Part shown: positions 41,530-50,241 of the stretch, piece after piece
How positions within the stretch are numbered: the first letter of the stretch is position 1
Layout of the letters: each line of letters starts with the position of its first letter
Source of the DNA: Planosporangium thailandense
Lineage (GTDB): Bacteria; Actinomycetota; Actinomycetes; Mycobacteriales; Micromonosporaceae
Assembly (NCBI RefSeq): GCF_011947195.1
Contig: NZ_JAATVY010000019.1
Location: forward strand, 1-64,000
Direction of reading: 5' to 3'
Length of the DNA: 64,000 nucleotides
The notes under the pieces: model-generated
The model's input: the letters and a program-made list of their open reading frames with translations, nothing else
The model's database searches: none
Told to the model about the DNA's origin: nothing
Made by a program: the position numbers and the translations under genes

Positions 41530-42177
41530 TCAGGCCGGGTCGAGCCAGTGGCGCGCGCCGATAATGACCAGCTGAAGCTGCCGAGTGGCGGTCGCGACGA
41601 CCCGGCGCTCGGCGGCGGACCGGCCGGGTGGGACGTCCACGATCGCGGCCGCCGTCGAGATCATGTGGTTGACGATCAGGTCGGTGAGCATCTTCACGTC
41701 CTCGTCGCTCCACCGGCTGAGCACCGGGGCGGCGGCGCGTTCGCCGGTGAGGAGGTCGACCGCCAACTCCTCGCTGATGAGCCGCAACTGGTCCCCGATG
41801 GCGCGCCGGACCCGGCCCAGGCCGCCGTACCGCTCGCGCGCGATGAACCGGAACTGCTCGCGGTGCGCGCGTACCTCGCGGAGCAGTGCGTCCACGGAGC
41901 GGCGGGCGATCTCCTCGCTCGATGTCAACCCGGCGCGTACGGCCCGCAGCGCGGTACGCAGTCCGCCGAGTGACTGCTCCACCAACGCCACGCCCAGGCT
42001 CTCCAGGTCGGGGAAGTGCCGGTAGAAGCCGGCCGGCACGATACCCGCCTGCCGGCTGACCTCCCGCAGGCTCAGGCTGCCCAGGCTGTGGTCGGCGGTC
42101 AGCCGGAGTACCGCGTCCAACAGCGACTGTCTGGTATGGAGCTTCTGCGCGGCTCTGCCACCGAGGCTATGGGTCAT
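41530..42177 (-). CDS. TetR family regulator, FabR/DesT-like
   Basis: A 215-aa regulator. The HTH region FGSLSLREVSRQAGIVPAGF-like (LGSLSLREVSRQAGIVPAGFY then RHFPDLESLGVALVEQSL) is very close to FabR/DesT-type repressors, which sense unsaturated acyl-CoA/ACP and control lipid desaturation. Two sites resembling their AGT-AACA...TGTT-GCT operators lie just upstream. No desaturase gene is within the window, so targets beyond itself and the adjacent small membrane genes are unknown. Confidence 0.88.
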   Translation of the reverse strand: MTHSLGGRAAQKLHTRQSLLDAVLRLTADHSLGSLSLREVSRQAGIVPAGFYRHFPDLESLGVALVEQSLGGLRTALRAVRAGLTSSEEIARRSVDALLREVRAHREQFRFIARERYGGLGRVRRAIGDQLRLISEELAVDLLTGERAAAPVLSRWSDEDVKMLTDLIVNHMISTAAAIVDVPPGRSAAERRVVATATRQLQLVIIGARHWLDPA

Positions 42178-42184
42178 GTCACTC

Positions 42185-42247
42185 AGTAAACACCTGTTCG
42201 CTGGAGGACGGGTGGTCCAGGCTTGGACGAGTAAACAGTTGTACGCC
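42185..42247. promoter_or_regulatory. Paired FabR/DesT-like operators
   Basis: AGTAAACACCTGTTCGCT (42185-42202) and AGTAAACAGTTGTACGCC (42230-42247) share AGTAAACA-N2-TGT-N2-GC and are 45 bp apart, between the TetR gene and the divergent small membrane gene. Confidence 0.65.
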
Positions 42248-42260
42248 GAAAGGGGGAGCC

Positions 42261-42443
42261 GTGTTCGCCCTCGCGGGTGCGTTGCTGCTGGCGGTCCTGG
42301 TCGTCGGCACGGCCACGCTCAGCGGTCATCCGATCGAGGTGATCGCGACCGCCCTCCTGGTGGCCGCCGTGATCCTCGCCGTCATGTGGCGGGTGCGCAC
42401 GCTCAGCGGCGCGCGTGACGGCCGGCGCGCGCGTGACGACTGA
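42261..42443 (+). CDS. Small membrane protein
   Basis: A 60-aa protein with two predicted spans, MFALAGALLLAVLVVGTATL and VIATALLVAAVILAVMWRV, and a short Arg/Asp tail formed by a duplicated RDGRRARD-like unit. GTG 42261 follows GGGGGAG. It is divergent from the FabR-like gene and lies 14 nt after the second operator, so its expression is probably controlled by it. Function is unknown. Confidence 0.6.
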   Translation: MFALAGALLLAVLVVGTATLSGHPIEVIATALLVAAVILAVMWRVRTLSGARDGRRARDD

Positions 42444-42489
42444 CCTGCGCTGACCATTGACGCCTGCCCTGACCGGAAAGGAGCACCTC

Positions 42490-42774
42490 GTGGACATCGT
42501 GAAACACCGGACGATCACGCGGCTCGACGACCGTGCGGCCGCTGCCCTGCTCTGCGGTGCGGTGGGGCTCTTCCTGTTCAACGCCGTGCTCGGCCCGTTC
42601 GCGATCGCGCTGGGCGCCGTCGCCGCGCGCCGGGCCAGGCGGGCCGGTGGATCCGGGCGGCTCGGGTACGCGGCTGCGCTGCTCGGGATCGGTCTCGGCG
42701 TGGCCGACCTGGTGGTCCTCGCCGTACTGGTGGCCAGCCGGATCCACGACGGCACGCTCCACGTCAACGGATGA
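42490..42774 (+). CDS. DUF4190-like membrane protein
   Basis: A 94-aa protein with the layout of DUF4190 proteins: a short cytoplasmic start, a first span AALLCGAVGLFLFNAVLGPFA interrupted by the G-P turn, IALGAVAARRARRAGGSGRL as the basic loop, and a second span AALLGIGLGVADLVVLAVLV. GGAAAGGAG lies eight nt before GTG 42490. It is probably co-transcribed with the preceding 60-aa gene. The stop codon lies inside the left arm of a 23-bp-arm palindrome. Confidence 0.75.
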   Translation: MDIVKHRTITRLDDRAAAALLCGAVGLFLFNAVLGPFAIALGAVAARRARRAGGSGRLGYAAALLGIGLGVADLVVLAVLVASRIHDGTLHVNG

Positions 42775-42822
42775 TCCTGAAGGATTTTCCGTGCTGGGAC
42801 ACGGAAAATCCTTCAGGATCAT
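42771..42822. repeat. Long perfect palindrome, copy 2
   Basis: Arms 42771-42793 and 42800-42822 are perfect over 23 bp with a 6-nt loop CTGGGA. The outer 11 bp (TGATCCTGAAG / CTTCAGGATCA) equal those at 8089-8138. It overlaps the stop codon of the DUF4190-like gene and probably also acts as a transcription stop between two convergent units. Confidence 0.9.
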
Positions 42823-42825
42823 GGC

Positions 42826-42887
42826 AGAGGCGAAGGCGAAGGCGAAGGCGAAGGCGAAGGCGAAGGCTGAGGCGAAGGCTGAGGCGA
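42826..42887. repeat. 6-bp GGCGAA array
   Basis: GGCGAA/GGCTGA hexamers repeat about ten times between the palindrome and the stop codon of the permease gene. Confidence 0.9.
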
Positions 42888-42890
42888 GGG

Positions 42891-43706
42891 CTAGAGGCGC
42901 CCGCCGCTCGCCGTGTCGCTCGAGATGCGCTGCGCCAGGTAGATCGGCACCACCGACAGCACGATCAGTACCGCGGCGACCACGTTGATGACCGGTGCCT
43001 GGTTCGGGCGGAAGAGGTTGTCGAAGATCCACAGTGGCAACGTCCGGACGCCGGCGCCCGCGGTGAAGGTGGTCACGATGATCTCGTCGAACGACAGCGC
43101 GAAGGCCAGCAGGCCACCGGCGAACAGCGCCGACCGGATCAACGGGAACGTCACGTACCGGAACGTCTGGAATGTCGACGCGCCCAGATCGGCCGAGGCC
43201 TCCTCCAGGGTCGTGCCGGTACGCCGCAGCCGCGCCAGGACGTTGTTGTAGACGACCACGACGCAGAACGTCGCGTGTCCGATCACGACGGACAGCAGAC
43301 CCTTGCTGACGCCGAGCGGCACGATGACGGTGCGGAACGCGGTGTCCAGCGCGATGCCGGTGACGATGCCCGGCAGTGCGATGGGCAGCACGACGAGCAG
43401 GGAGAGCGCCTCCCGGCCGAAGAAGCGGTACCGCGCGACCGCGAACGAGATCATCGTGCCGAGGACGAGCGCCACCGCGGTCGCGCCGAGCCCGGCCTTG
43501 ACCGAGGTCAGCAGCGCCGTCCGGGCACCGTCGTTGGCCCACGCCCGCGTCCACCACTCGGTCGTCCAGCGCGGCGGGGGCCACGCGAACGTACGGTCGG
43601 CGTTGAACGAGTTGACCAGCACGATGGCCAGCGGGATGTAGATGAACGCCAGGCCCAGCGCCATGGCGCCGCGCAGCAGCCACCGAGCGGTGCGAGAGAG
43701 GGTCAT
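42891..43706 (-). CDS. ABC transporter permease (PotC-like)
   Basis: A 271-aa permease of the spermidine/putrescine type. Six spans are seen, beginning LGLAFIYIPLAIVLVNSFNA. The cytoplasmic EAA loop LEEASADLGASTFQTFRYVTFPLI docks the ATPase. It is the last gene of a four-gene importer operon (ATPase, binding protein, permease, permease). The GTCA end of the upstream permease is ten nt away, implying co-translation. The ligand is inferred from family as polyamine-like, not proven. Confidence 0.92.
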   Translation of the reverse strand: MTLSRTARWLLRGAMALGLAFIYIPLAIVLVNSFNADRTFAWPPPRWTTEWWTRAWANDGARTALLTSVKAGLGATAVALVLGTMISFAVARYRFFGREALSLLVVLPIALPGIVTGIALDTAFRTVIVPLGVSKGLLSVVIGHATFCVVVVYNNVLARLRRTGTTLEEASADLGASTFQTFRYVTFPLIRSALFAGGLLAFALSFDEIIVTTFTAGAGVRTLPLWIFDNLFRPNQAPVINVVAAVLIVLSVVPIYLAQRISSDTASGGRL

Positions 43707-43716
43707 AGGTGCTCCG

Positions 43717-44685
43717 TCACAACTGTTCGAGGGCGCCGCTGCGCCGTACCGCGACCAGGTAGATCACCATGATGAGCACCGGGACGGTGGCGAGCGCCGC
43801 CGAGAACGGCAAGTTGTTGGCCGCGCCGATGTTGGCGTACACCAGGTTGCCGATCAGTTGGGTCTTGCCGCCGACGATCTGCACGGCGATGTAGTCGCCC
43901 AGTGACAGGGAGAACGTGAAGATCGAGCCGGCGACCGTGGCCGGGACGACCGTCGGCAGCACGACCGAACGGAACGTGCGTCCGGCGCGGGCGCCCAGGT
44001 CTGCGGAGGCTTCCAGCAGGGAGTCGGGCAGCCGGTCCAGGCCGGCGTAGATCGGCAGGATCATGTACGGCAGCCAGAGGTACGCCAGCACGATCACCGT
44101 TGCGGTCAGCCCGTACCCGGGACCCCGACCGTTGCCGCCCAGAAGCCAGTCCACCGGGCCGCCCCCGGCCAGCAGCACCCGCCACGCGTACGCCTTCACC
44201 AGGTAGCTGGCCCACAGCGGGGTGAGGATGGCCACGATCAGCCAGTGCCGCCACCGTGGCGCGGCGACCTTGGCCATGAAGAACGCCATCGGAAGCGCGA
44301 TCGCGGCGTCGATCAGCGTCACCGCGATGGCGACGCCGAGGCTGCGCAGCGTCACGGTCCGGTACACCGCGTCCGTGACGATCGTCTGGAAGTTGTCGAG
44401 GGTCGGCTGCCGTACGACGTCGCCGGTGAACGAGTTGACCGTCCAGAACGCCGAGACGAACAGCACCGCCAGGGACCCGAGGTAGGCCACGCCCAGCCAC
44501 AACAGCGGCGCGGACAGCAGCGCCGACAGCCGGGCGGACGGGTGGCGGTGCAGCCAGGCGGCCAGCCGGCGGGCCGGGCCGGCGGCGGGGGCCGCCGACC
44601 CGGGGCCGGAACGTCCGGACGGTTCAGCAGGGCGGGTCGGACCGGGAGTCCCGGTCCGACCCGCCAGGGGAGATACGGAGCTCAT
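43717..44685 (-). CDS. ABC transporter permease (PotB-like)
   Basis: A 322-aa permease. A ~55-residue Pro/Gly/Ala-rich N-terminus precedes six spans from APLLWLGVAYLGSLAVLFVSAFW onward. The EAA loop reads LLEASADLGARAGRTFRSVVLP. ATG 44683-44685 overlaps the stop of the binding-protein gene by one base. It forms the channel with the PotC-like subunit. Confidence 0.92.
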   Translation of the reverse strand: MSSVSPLAGRTGTPGPTRPAEPSGRSGPGSAAPAAGPARRLAAWLHRHPSARLSALLSAPLLWLGVAYLGSLAVLFVSAFWTVNSFTGDVVRQPTLDNFQTIVTDAVYRTVTLRSLGVAIAVTLIDAAIALPMAFFMAKVAAPRWRHWLIVAILTPLWASYLVKAYAWRVLLAGGGPVDWLLGGNGRGPGYGLTATVIVLAYLWLPYMILPIYAGLDRLPDSLLEASADLGARAGRTFRSVVLPTVVPATVAGSIFTFSLSLGDYIAVQIVGGKTQLIGNLVYANIGAANNLPFSAALATVPVLIMVIYLVAVRRSGALEQL

Positions 44686-45884
44686 CAGCCCTTGATTTCG
44701 GTCCACGCCTGGGTCCAGGCGGCGTAGTCCTTGCAGGTCACGTTCTTGCGACCGTCCAGGCACTGCGCGGTCGGGGTCGTCCAGTACCAGATCTTGCTCG
44801 CGTACGCGGCGTCGTTGGCGTGGTAGGTGTCGCAGAAGCCCTTGTCCGAGGTGTGCTCGCAGGCCTTGGCGTTGGCCGGCGCCTCACCGAACCACTCGGC
44901 GACCTGGGCGTTCACCTCCGGGGACACGATCCAGTTGAGCCACTTGTACGCGCAGTTGGGGTGCTTGGTCTTGGCGGCGACCATCCAGGTGTCCGACCAG
45001 CCGGTCGATCCCTCGGAGGGCAGCACCGCGTCGACCGGCGCCTTGTCGGCCTGCGCGAGGTTCACGATGACCTGCCACGCGGTACCGACGACCGTGTTGC
45101 CCGACTTGAGGGCCTGCACCGCCTTCGTGTAGTCCGACCAGTACTCGCCGATGTTCTTGTTCTGGCCCTTGAGCAGGTCGACTGCGGCCTTGAGCTGCTT
45201 GTCGTCGAGCGCGTACGGGTTCTTGATGCCGAGCTCCGGCTTGTGCGCCATCAGGTACACGGCCGCGTCGGCGATGTAGATGGGCGAGTCGTACGCGGTG
45301 ACGTGCTTGGCGTTGGCCGACGCGTCGTCGAAGACGACGCTCCACGAGGTCGGCGCCGGGTTGACCTTGTCGGTGCGGTACGCGAGGACGTTGGCGCCCC
45401 AGCCGTGCGGGACGCCGTAGGCGACGCCGTCGACGGAGTTCCACGTCTTGAGCTTGAGGAAGTCGTTGACATCGGCGTAGTTGGGCACCAGGTCGGTGTT
45501 GACCGGTGCGACGACGCCACCGTAGATCATCCGCAGCGACGCGTCACCGGAGGCGGAGACCACGTCGTAGTCGCCGGACTTCATGAGGGTGACCATCTCG
45601 TCGGACGTGCCCGCGACCTTGGAGTTGACCTTGCAGCCGGTCTGCTTCTCGAAGTCGCTGACCCAGTTCACCTTGGGGTCGTTGCTGCCGTTTTCCACGT
45701 ATCCGGCCCAGGCCACGATGTTGACCTGGCCTTCACCGGTGCCGACGGTCTTCAGCGCCTCGATCTTCGGCGGCTTGACCCCGGCCGGGCCCGTGGCTTT
45801 GCCGGAGTCCGAGCCGCTGGAACAGGCGGACAGGGCAAGCAGTCCCGCCGCGGCGAGGCTGGTGATGATGCGCGCTCGACGCAT
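44685..45884 (-). CDS. ABC transporter substrate-binding lipoprotein (PotD-like)
   Basis: A 399-aa extracellular solute-binding protein. The signal peptide MRRARIITSLAAAGLLALSA ends in a lipobox L-S-A-C (Cys21), so it is membrane-anchored. VNIVAWAGYVENGSNDPKVN, YDVVSASGDASLRMIYGG and VAYGVPHGWGANVLAYRTD are typical of the PotD/ spermidine-putrescine group. Cys pairs near the C-terminus (CEHTSDKGFC, CLDGRKNVTC) could form disulfides. Its gene lies just after the ATPase gene. Confidence 0.93.
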   Translation of the reverse strand: MRRARIITSLAAAGLLALSACSSGSDSGKATGPAGVKPPKIEALKTVGTGEGQVNIVAWAGYVENGSNDPKVNWVSDFEKQTGCKVNSKVAGTSDEMVTLMKSGDYDVVSASGDASLRMIYGGVVAPVNTDLVPNYADVNDFLKLKTWNSVDGVAYGVPHGWGANVLAYRTDKVNPAPTSWSVVFDDASANAKHVTAYDSPIYIADAAVYLMAHKPELGIKNPYALDDKQLKAAVDLLKGQNKNIGEYWSDYTKAVQALKSGNTVVGTAWQVIVNLAQADKAPVDAVLPSEGSTGWSDTWMVAAKTKHPNCAYKWLNWIVSPEVNAQVAEWFGEAPANAKACEHTSDKGFCDTYHANDAAYASKIWYWTTPTAQCLDGRKNVTCKDYAAWTQAWTEIKG

Positions 45885-45919
45885 GGATTCTCCTCGGGAT
45901 GTGTTCGGTGCGGAGCTGT

Positions 45920-47014
45920 TCAGGCGGGGAGGCGGATCGCGTGCTCGCGCCGCCAGCGCAGGGTGACCGGGGCGTCGCGGTAGGACTGCACGTCCGCCGA
46001 CGAGCTGCGCAGGTTCTGCCGCAGGGCGACGAGTTGGGCGCCGGCGTCGAGCTGTACCACGAACCGGGTGGTCGGTCCGGCGTACACGGCTTCGACGACG
46101 CGGCCGGTCGCGGTCACGTCACCGTCGTCCGGCAAGCCGTCGCCCTGCTCGCCGTCACCCGGCGAGCCGTCACCCGGCGAGCCGTCACCCGGCGAGCCGT
46201 CGCCCGGCGAACTTTCGAGCGCGATCTTCTCCGGGCGGATGGCGAAGCAGCCGTCCTCACCGAGGACGGTCCGCGCCGCGTCGTCGCGCAGTACGTTGGC
46301 GGTGCCCACGAAGCCGGCGACGAAGGCGCTGCCCGGCTGGTCGTACACCTCGGCCGGGGTACCCACCTGCTCGATGCGTCCGGCGTTGAACACCGCGATC
46401 CGGTCGCTCATCGTCAGCGCCTCCTGCTGGTCGTGCGTCACGAACACGAACGTGATGCCGACCTGGCGTTGGATGTGCTTGAGCTCGAGCTGCATCTCCT
46501 CGCGCAGCTTGAGGTCCAGCGCCCCGAGCGGCTCGTCGAGCAGCAGCACCTTGGGCCGGTTGACCAGCGCCCGGGCCAGGGCCACCCGCTGGCGCTGCCC
46601 GCCCGACAGCTGGCCCGGCTTGCGCTGGGCGTACCCCTCGAGCCGGACGGTCGCGAGCGCCGCCTCGGCGCGCTCGCGCCGCTCCCGGCGGCCCACCTTG
46701 CGGATCTTCAACCCGTACTCGACGTTGTCGATCACGCTCATGTGTGGAAACAGCGCATAGTCCTGGAAGACGGTGTTGACGTCGCGCTCGAACGGCGCCT
46801 TGCGGGTCACGTCCGCGCCGGCCAGCTCCACGACGCCCGAGGTGGGCAGTTCGAAGCCCGCGATGAGGCGGAGCACGGTGGTCTTGCCCGAGCCGGACGG
46901 GCCGAGCATGGAGAAGAACTCACCGTCGGCTATCTCCAGGTCGACGCCGGCGACCGCATCGACGTTGCCGAAGGACTTGCGCAGTCCGGTCAGACGGATC
47001 GCGGGCGTGTCCAA
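45920..47014 (-). CDS. ABC transporter ATP-binding protein (PotA-like)
   Basis: The ATPase of the polyamine-type importer, about 364 aa from TTG 47014 (AGAAAGG upstream); an in-frame start at 47107 would overlap the divergent promoter. Walker [12 protein letters not shown]-loop [13 protein letters not shown], signature [15 protein letters not shown], Walker [13 protein letters not shown] and switch [10 protein letters not shown] are canonical. The C-terminal TOBE-type domain is interrupted by an SPGDG array (four copies). It is first in the operon and divergent from the PucR gene. Confidence 0.92.
   Translation of the reverse strand: MDTPAIRLTGLRKSFGNVDAVAGVDLEIADGEFFSMLGPSGSGKTTVLRLIAGFELPTSGVVELAGADVTRKAPFERDVNTVFQDYALFPHMSVIDNVEYGLKIRKVGRRERRERAEAALATVRLEGYAQRKPGQLSGGQRQRVALARALVNRPKVLLLDEPLGALDLKLREEMQLELKHIQRQVGITFVFVTHDQQEALTMSDRIAVFNAGRIEQVGTPAEVYDQPGSAFVAGFVGTANVLRDDAARTVLGEDGCFAIRPEKIALESSPGDGSPGDGSPGDGSPGDGEQGDGLPDDGDVTATGRVVEAVYAGPTTRFVVQLDAGAQLVALRQNLRSSSADVQSYRDAPVTLRWRREHAIRLPA
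46151..46210 (-). repeat. 15-bp tandem array in ATPase gene
   Basis: Four exact or near-exact copies of GCCGTCACCCGGCGA (plus strand) encode SPGDG in a loop of the C-terminal domain. Confidence 0.93.
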
Positions 47015-47119
47015 TCTCGCCGCCTTTCTACTCTCGGTGCCGGCGCCGCGACTGACCTGAGGGGACGCGGATGCGCCCCGGACGTTAGGCTGCTGACCGG
47101 GTGCCACTCAATGGATGGA

Positions 47120-47156
47120 TGCACAACCATTTCCATGGTCATTGTTCAGTTGTACA
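47120..47156. promoter_or_regulatory. Imperfect dyad in the importer/pucR divergent promoter
   Basis: TGCACAAC (47120-47127) and GTTGTACA (47149-47156) are inverted with one mismatch, directly before the PucR start. The surrounding sequence is AT-richer than average. A candidate PucR site. Confidence 0.4.
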
Positions 47157-47166
47157 GTCTGGACGC

Positions 47167-48627
47167 ATGGTGCTCCCGCTCGCCGAGATCCTGGCCGCTC
47201 CGCGGCTCCACCTGATCGCGCTGACCGGTTCGCCCGAGGCCCTGCAACGCCCCGTGAGCTGGTGCTCGGTGACCGAGCTGGCCGACCCGCGCCCGTGGCT
47301 GCAGGGCGGCGAACTGGTGCTCACCACCGGCCTGCGCCAGCGCACGGCCGCGGCGCAGCGGGAGTTCGTGGAGCTCGTCGCGCGCCGAGGGGTGTCCGGC
47401 ATCGGCTTCGGCACCGGGCTGACCCACGAGCGGGTGCCCCGTATGGTCATCACGACGGCCCGTGCGTACGACCTGCCGGTGCTGGAGGTGCCGTACGAGA
47501 CGCCGTTCCTCGCCGTGGACCGGTTCGTCGCCGACCGGATCGCCGCCGAGAGCTACGGCCGGCAACGCGACCTGCTGCGCATGCACCACGCCCTCGCCCG
47601 GGCGTTGCTGTCCGGCGGCGGCCTGGACGGCCTCGTCCACACCCTGGCCCAGCTCGTCGGCGCTCCGGTGGCGGTGACCGACGCGTACGGGGCCGTCCTG
47701 GCCGCCACGCCCCCCGGTGGCGAGTGGCCGGCCGGTCAGGACGCGCCCATCGAGGTGGCCGACGTCGAGGTGGCCGACATCGTGGTGGCGCACCTGCGGA
47801 CACCGGCCGAGCACGAGGTGCTGCCGTACGCGGCCAGCCTCGTCGGCCTGGAGCTCGCCCGCCGCCAGGCCGTCCTGGCCGGTCGCCGGGAGCTCGTCGG
47901 CCAGGTGATCGAGGACATCGTGCGGGCGAGCCTCTCGGAGAGCGAAGCCGCGAAGCGCCTGTCCGCGTTCGGCGTGGACGCCGCGCGGCCGCACACCGTG
48001 CTGCTCGCCGCCGCCGGCCGCGGCGTCGACCCGGGCGGGGACCGGCTGCGCAGCCTGCCCGGCGGGGTGTACCCGCTGTCGGCCGCCGGCGCGGAGCCGA
48101 TCGTCACCGCGTACCTGGGCGAGCACCTCGTGGTGGTGGTCGGAGAGGGCCGGCCGGTGGACGAGGTCGCCCGCCAGACCCTCGGCTACGTCGGCCGGCT
48201 CGGCGAGAGCGCGCGGGTCGGCATCGGCGGGGCGTACCCCGGCGCTGCCGGCCTGCGGTGGAGCTTCTACGAGGCGCGGGAGGCGCTGAGCCGGGGGCCG
48301 GGGATCAACGGGCGCGAGCCGCTGTCACTGCCCGGCCTGCTGCTCGCCAGCGAGGCCCTGCCCCTGACCGAGCTGGGTCGGGCGGTGCTCGCGCCGCTGC
48401 TCGACTTCGACGAGCAGGGCGGCGGTGATCTCGTGGCCACGCTGCGCGCGTACCTGGAGGAGGACGGGTCGGTGGCGCGGGTCGCCTCCCGGCTGTTCGT
48501 GCACCGCAACACCGTCCGGTACCGCCTCGAGCAGATCGAGCGGCTCACCGGGCGCAGCCTCGCGTCGACACAGGACCGGGTGCAGTTCTGGCTCGCGTTG
48601 CAGGCGGTGACGCTGGGCGCCCGCTGA
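47167..48627 (+). CDS. PucR family transcriptional regulator
   Basis: A 486-aa regulator. The N-terminal purine-catabolism (PucR) domain has PLAEILAAPRLHLIALTG, WLQGGELVLTTGLRQRT and GFGTGLTHERVP. A GGDEF-like middle part follows, and the C-terminal HTH reads SVARVASRLFVHRNTVRYRL then EQIERLTGRSL. ATG 47167 has no clear ribosome site and only ~10 nt from the promoter-like TTGTAC, so it may be leaderless. It is divergent from the polyamine-type importer, which it probably controls. Confidence 0.92.
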   Translation: MVLPLAEILAAPRLHLIALTGSPEALQRPVSWCSVTELADPRPWLQGGELVLTTGLRQRTAAAQREFVELVARRGVSGIGFGTGLTHERVPRMVITTARAYDLPVLEVPYETPFLAVDRFVADRIAAESYGRQRDLLRMHHALARALLSGGGLDGLVHTLAQLVGAPVAVTDAYGAVLAATPPGGEWPAGQDAPIEVADVEVADIVVAHLRTPAEHEVLPYAASLVGLELARRQAVLAGRRELVGQVIEDIVRASLSESEAAKRLSAFGVDAARPHTVLLAAAGRGVDPGGDRLRSLPGGVYPLSAAGAEPIVTAYLGEHLVVVVGEGRPVDEVARQTLGYVGRLGESARVGIGGAYPGAAGLRWSFYEAREALSRGPGINGREPLSLPGLLLASEALPLTELGRAVLAPLLDFDEQGGGDLVATLRAYLEEDGSVARVASRLFVHRNTVRYRLEQIERLTGRSLASTQDRVQFWLALQAVTLGAR

Positions 48628-48724
48628 CGTGGGCCCGGTGACGCCGGCCCGCTGACGCGGGTCCGGTTCCGCGGGCCCGGTGGCGCCGCGCGTTGAGGGC
48701 GGCCCCGAGGGGTAGACAGCAGTC

Positions 48725-50188
48725 ATGGTCGACAAGCTGGCGAGGTACCGCAGCAAGCGGTCTCCGTCGCGTACGCCCGAGCCGGTGCCTGCGCCCGCGC
48801 CGCTGCCGCACGGAGCCGACGACACCTTCGTGATACAGGAGCATCATGCCCGTCGGCTGCACTGGGACTTCCGGCTGGAGCGCGACGGGGTGCTCGTGTC
48901 GTGGGCGCTGCCGAAGGGTCTGCCGGCGGACCCGGCGACCAACCACCTCGCGGTCCACACCGAGGACCACCCGCTCGAGTACGCGTCGTTCGCCGGCGAG
49001 ATCCCGAAGGGCGAGTACGGCGGCGGCCGGGTCGAGATCTGGGACCGCGGCACCTACGAATGCGAGAAGTGGACCGACCGCGAGGTGAAGTTCGTGCTCC
49101 ACGGCGGGCGGGCGGACGGCCGGTACGCGCTGATCCACACGCACGGCAAGAACTGGTTGATCCACCGGATGGACCGGCCGCCGGCCGACAATCAGAAACC
49201 GGCCGACAATCAGAAACCGGTGCCGGAGTTGATCAGGCCGATGCTCGCGACCCTGGGGCAGCTGCCGCCGCCCGCCGAGGACGACGAGTACGGCTACGAG
49301 ATGAAGTGGGACGGCCTGCGGGCGGTCGTGTACATGGCCGGCGACGGCCGGGTACGCGTCGTGTCGCGTAACGACCGTGACGCCACCGTCGCCTACCCGG
49401 AGCTGTGTGCGCTCGGCACCGCGCTCGGCGGCGTCCCGGCCGTCCTCGACGGTGAGATCGTCGCCTGCGACCCGGCGGGCCGGATCTCCTTCATGGCCCT
49501 GCAGCCCCGGATGCACGTGCGGGACCGGGCGCAGATCGAGCGGCTGCGCGAGCGCACCCCGGTGACGTACCAGATCTTCGACCTGCTCCAGCTCGACGGC
49601 CACCCGACCATCGGGCTGCCGTACGCGCAGCGCCGCGAACTGCTGGAGTCCCTGGAGCTGCACGGTCCACGCTGGGACACGCCGTCGTACACGCGTGGCG
49701 GCGGCGCGCGGGCCCTCGCCGCATCGAAGGAGCAGGCGCTCGAAGGGATCGTGGCCAAGCGGATCGAGTCCACCTACGAGCCGGGCCGGCGCTCCGGTGC
49801 GTGGATCAAGGTCAAGCACACCCGGACCCAGGAGGTCATCGTCGGCGGCTGGGCGCCCGGCAAGGGTCGGCGCGCCGGTACGGTCGGCGCCCTGCTGCTC
49901 GGCATCCCGGGCCCGGACGGGCTCGACTACGTCGGCCAGGTCGGCACCGGCTTCAGCCGCGAGACCCTCGACGAGCTGCAGCGAAGGCTGCGCCCCCTCG
50001 ACCGCAGGACCCCGCCCTTCGCCCGGCCGCTGCCGACGCGGGACGCGAAGGACGCGCACTGGGTCACGCCCAAGCTGGTGGGCGAGGTGGAGTTCGGTGA
50101 GTGGACCCGCGACGGCCGGCTGCGCCAGCCGAGCTGGCGTGGCCTGCGCCCGGACAAGTCACCGGACGAGGTGGTACGGGAGAGCTGA
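48725..50188 (+). CDS. ligD: LigD-type ATP-dependent DNA ligase with 3'-phosphoesterase domain
   Basis: A 487-aa two-domain protein of bacterial end-joining. The phosphoesterase domain (about 30-155) has FVIQEHHARRLHWDFRLE and HTEDHPLEYASFAGEIPKGE with the metal-binding His residues. The ligase domain (about 170-480) has the adenylated Lys in YEMKWDGLRAVVY, VLDGEIVA, and GAWIKVKHTRTQEVIVGG. The polymerase domain of full LigD is absent. An 18-bp unit (DNQKPA) is duplicated in the inter-domain linker. Ku is not in the window. Confidence 0.92.
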   Translation: MVDKLARYRSKRSPSRTPEPVPAPAPLPHGADDTFVIQEHHARRLHWDFRLERDGVLVSWALPKGLPADPATNHLAVHTEDHPLEYASFAGEIPKGEYGGGRVEIWDRGTYECEKWTDREVKFVLHGGRADGRYALIHTHGKNWLIHRMDRPPADNQKPADNQKPVPELIRPMLATLGQLPPPAEDDEYGYEMKWDGLRAVVYMAGDGRVRVVSRNDRDATVAYPELCALGTALGGVPAVLDGEIVACDPAGRISFMALQPRMHVRDRAQIERLRERTPVTYQIFDLLQLDGHPTIGLPYAQRRELLESLELHGPRWDTPSYTRGGGARALAASKEQALEGIVAKRIESTYEPGRRSGAWIKVKHTRTQEVIVGGWAPGKGRRAGTVGALLLGIPGPDGLDYVGQVGTGFSRETLDELQRRLRPLDRRTPPFARPLPTRDAKDAHWVTPKLVGEVEFGEWTRDGRLRQPSWRGLRPDKSPDEVVRES

Positions 50189-50241
50189 CTCCGCCGGGAG
50201 CGTCGATCGCCGGGCGCGCCCAGCTACGGCCTGCGGCCCAC

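Noticed and set aside
42771-42822. Phage attachment site or lone IS end
   Set aside because: No integrase, transposase or target duplication is nearby; the palindrome is symmetric and ends genes.
45899-47215. Plus-strand 438-aa frame opposite the PotA-like ATPase
   Set aside because: A shadow of the ATPase gene; all Walker and signature motifs are on the minus strand.
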